The position numbers and the translations under genes were made by a program. DNA of 5,718 nucleotides from Caulobacter sp. (GTDB lineage: Bacteria; Pseudomonadota; Alphaproteobacteria; Caulobacterales; Caulobacteraceae). Position 1 is the first letter of the stretch. Each line of letters begins with the position of its first letter. The notes beneath the pieces are model-generated. The model ran no database searches. It was not told where the DNA came from and saw only the letters and a list, made by a program, of their open reading frames with translations. Shown here one piece after another: positions 5,039-5,718 of the stretch. Location of the stretch: contig JACMOF010000447.1 of the NCBI GenBank assembly GCA_014378155.1, forward strand, positions 1-5,718, read 5' to 3'.

Positions 5039-5718
5039 TTATAGCGGGATGTTGTCGTGCTTCTTCCAGGGGTTGGTGAGTTGTTTCCCCTTAAGGCTCT
5101 TGAGCGCCCGGACGATCCGCTTGCGGGTGCCATGAGGCATGATGACGTCGTCGATATAGCCACGCGAGGCGGCGACGAACGGGTTGGCGAAGGCGGCTTT
5201 GTATTCGGCCTCGCGGGCTGCCAGCGCGACCGGGTCGCCCGCCTCGGCGCGGAAGATGATCTCTACGGCCCCCTTGGCGCCCATCACCGCGATCTCGGCG
5301 GTGGGCCAGGCATAGTTGAAGTCGCCGCGCAGGTGCTTGGAGCTCATGACGTCATAGGCCCCGCCATAGGCCTTGCGGGTAATCAGGGTGATCTTGGGAA
5401 CCGTCGCCTCGGCATAGGCGAACAGCAGCTTGGCGCCGTGCTTAATCAGGCCGCCATACTCCTGCTTGGTGCCAGGCATGAAGCCTGGCACGTCCACCAG
5501 GGTAATGATCGGGATGTTGAAGGCGTCGCAGAAGCGCACGAAGCGGGCGGCCTTGCGGCTGCTGTCGATGTCCAGCACCCCGGCCAGCACCTGGGGCTGG
5601 TTGGCGACGATGCCGACGCTCCCGCCGTCCATGCGGGCGAAGCCGCAGATGATGTTCTTGGCCCACTCGCTGCTGATCTCGAAGAAGTCCGCCTCATCGC
5701 CGACCGGCAGGACCAGCC
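5039..5718 (-). CDS. pccB: Propionyl-CoA carboxylase beta subunit (carboxyltransferase), C-terminal part
   Basis: The frame is open from the right edge of the window to TAA at 5041-5039, giving the last 225 residues of a protein normally about 510-540 long; the start lies outside. It is the carboxyltransferase subunit that moves CO2 from biotin on the alpha subunit to propionyl-CoA, making methylmalonyl-CoA in the cytoplasm. Family signatures in order are [29 protein letters not shown] (75-83), [18 protein letters not shown], the [14 protein letters not shown] block (115-128), [14 protein letters not shown] (140-153), [14 protein letters not shown] and the terminal [11 protein letters not shown]. 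The Asp in GGAYD (about residue 122) is, as I recall, at the position linked to propionyl-CoA preference in studied PccB proteins. Acetyl- or methylcrotonyl-CoA carboxylase beta are the alternatives, but the match to PccB is close throughout. It is a housekeeping metabolic gene and marks the edge of the carotenoid cluster. Confidence 0.94.
   Translation of the reverse strand, partial: LVLPVGDEADFFEISSEWAKNIICGFARMDGGSVGIVANQPQVLAGVLDIDSSRKAARFVRFCDAFNIPIITLVDVPGFMPGTKQEYGGLIKHGAKLLFAYAEATVPKITLITRKAYGGAYDVMSSKHLRGDFNYAWPTAEIAVMGAKGAVEIIFRAEAGDPVALAAREAEYKAAFANPFVAASRGYIDDVIMPHGTRKRIVRALKSLKGKQLTNPWKKHDNIPL

Noticed and set aside
4394..5044. 216-codon + strand frame antisense to crtE and spanning the spacer
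   Set aside because: Most of it is antisense to crtE, the composition is shadow-like and no motif is visible.
4894..5163. 89-codon - strand frame overlapping the pccB 3' end
   Set aside because: Its first half is an S/T/R-rich out-of-frame reading of pccB. Only the last part, after the ATG at 5013, has any interest, and it is listed as a finding.

Overview
The window is a GC-rich piece of a bacterial carotenoid (C40 xanthophyll) biosynthesis locus, bounded at its right end by a propionyl-CoA carboxylase beta-subunit gene. Three things point to an alphaproteobacterium of the Caulobacterales type (Caulobacter, Phenylobacterium, Brevundimonas): the base composition, the CCTCCCCC...GGGGGAGG intergenic palindromes of a kind I associate with those genomes, and the gene families present. 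The genus is an inference that cannot be proved from the sequence alone.

Layout. On the + strand, the last 57 codons of crtI (phytoene desaturase, positions 1-174) overlap by 4 bases with a complete crtB (phytoene synthase, 171-1100). About 140 bases of non-coding DNA follow (1101-1240). They carry two oppositely oriented copies of a roughly 47-base structured repeat, placed between the convergent crtB and crtZ. On the - strand, read right to left, a compact operon runs crtE (GGPP synthase, 4840-3899), ABC ATPase (3902-2946), ABC-2 permease (2949-1726) and crtZ (beta-carotene hydroxylase, 1714-1241). The first two junctions are 4-base GTGA overlaps and the last gap is 11 bases. A 198-base spacer (4841-5038) separates crtE from the 3' part of pccB (5718-5039, also - strand, running off the window).

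How the genes work together. CrtE makes C20 GGPP. CrtB condenses two GGPP to phytoene. CrtI desaturates phytoene to lycopene. CrtZ adds the 3/3' hydroxyls to beta-ionone rings. The lycopene cyclase needed between CrtI and CrtZ is not in the window and is probably upstream of crtI. Together they imply zeaxanthin or a derivative. The most notable point is the complete two-gene ABC-2 exporter set between crtE and crtZ in one translationally coupled operon, which suggests a transporter tied to the pigment pathway; its substrate is unknown.

I see no tRNA, rRNA, CRISPR array, insertion sequence or phage gene. Every stretch longer than 300 bases is occupied by a gene.
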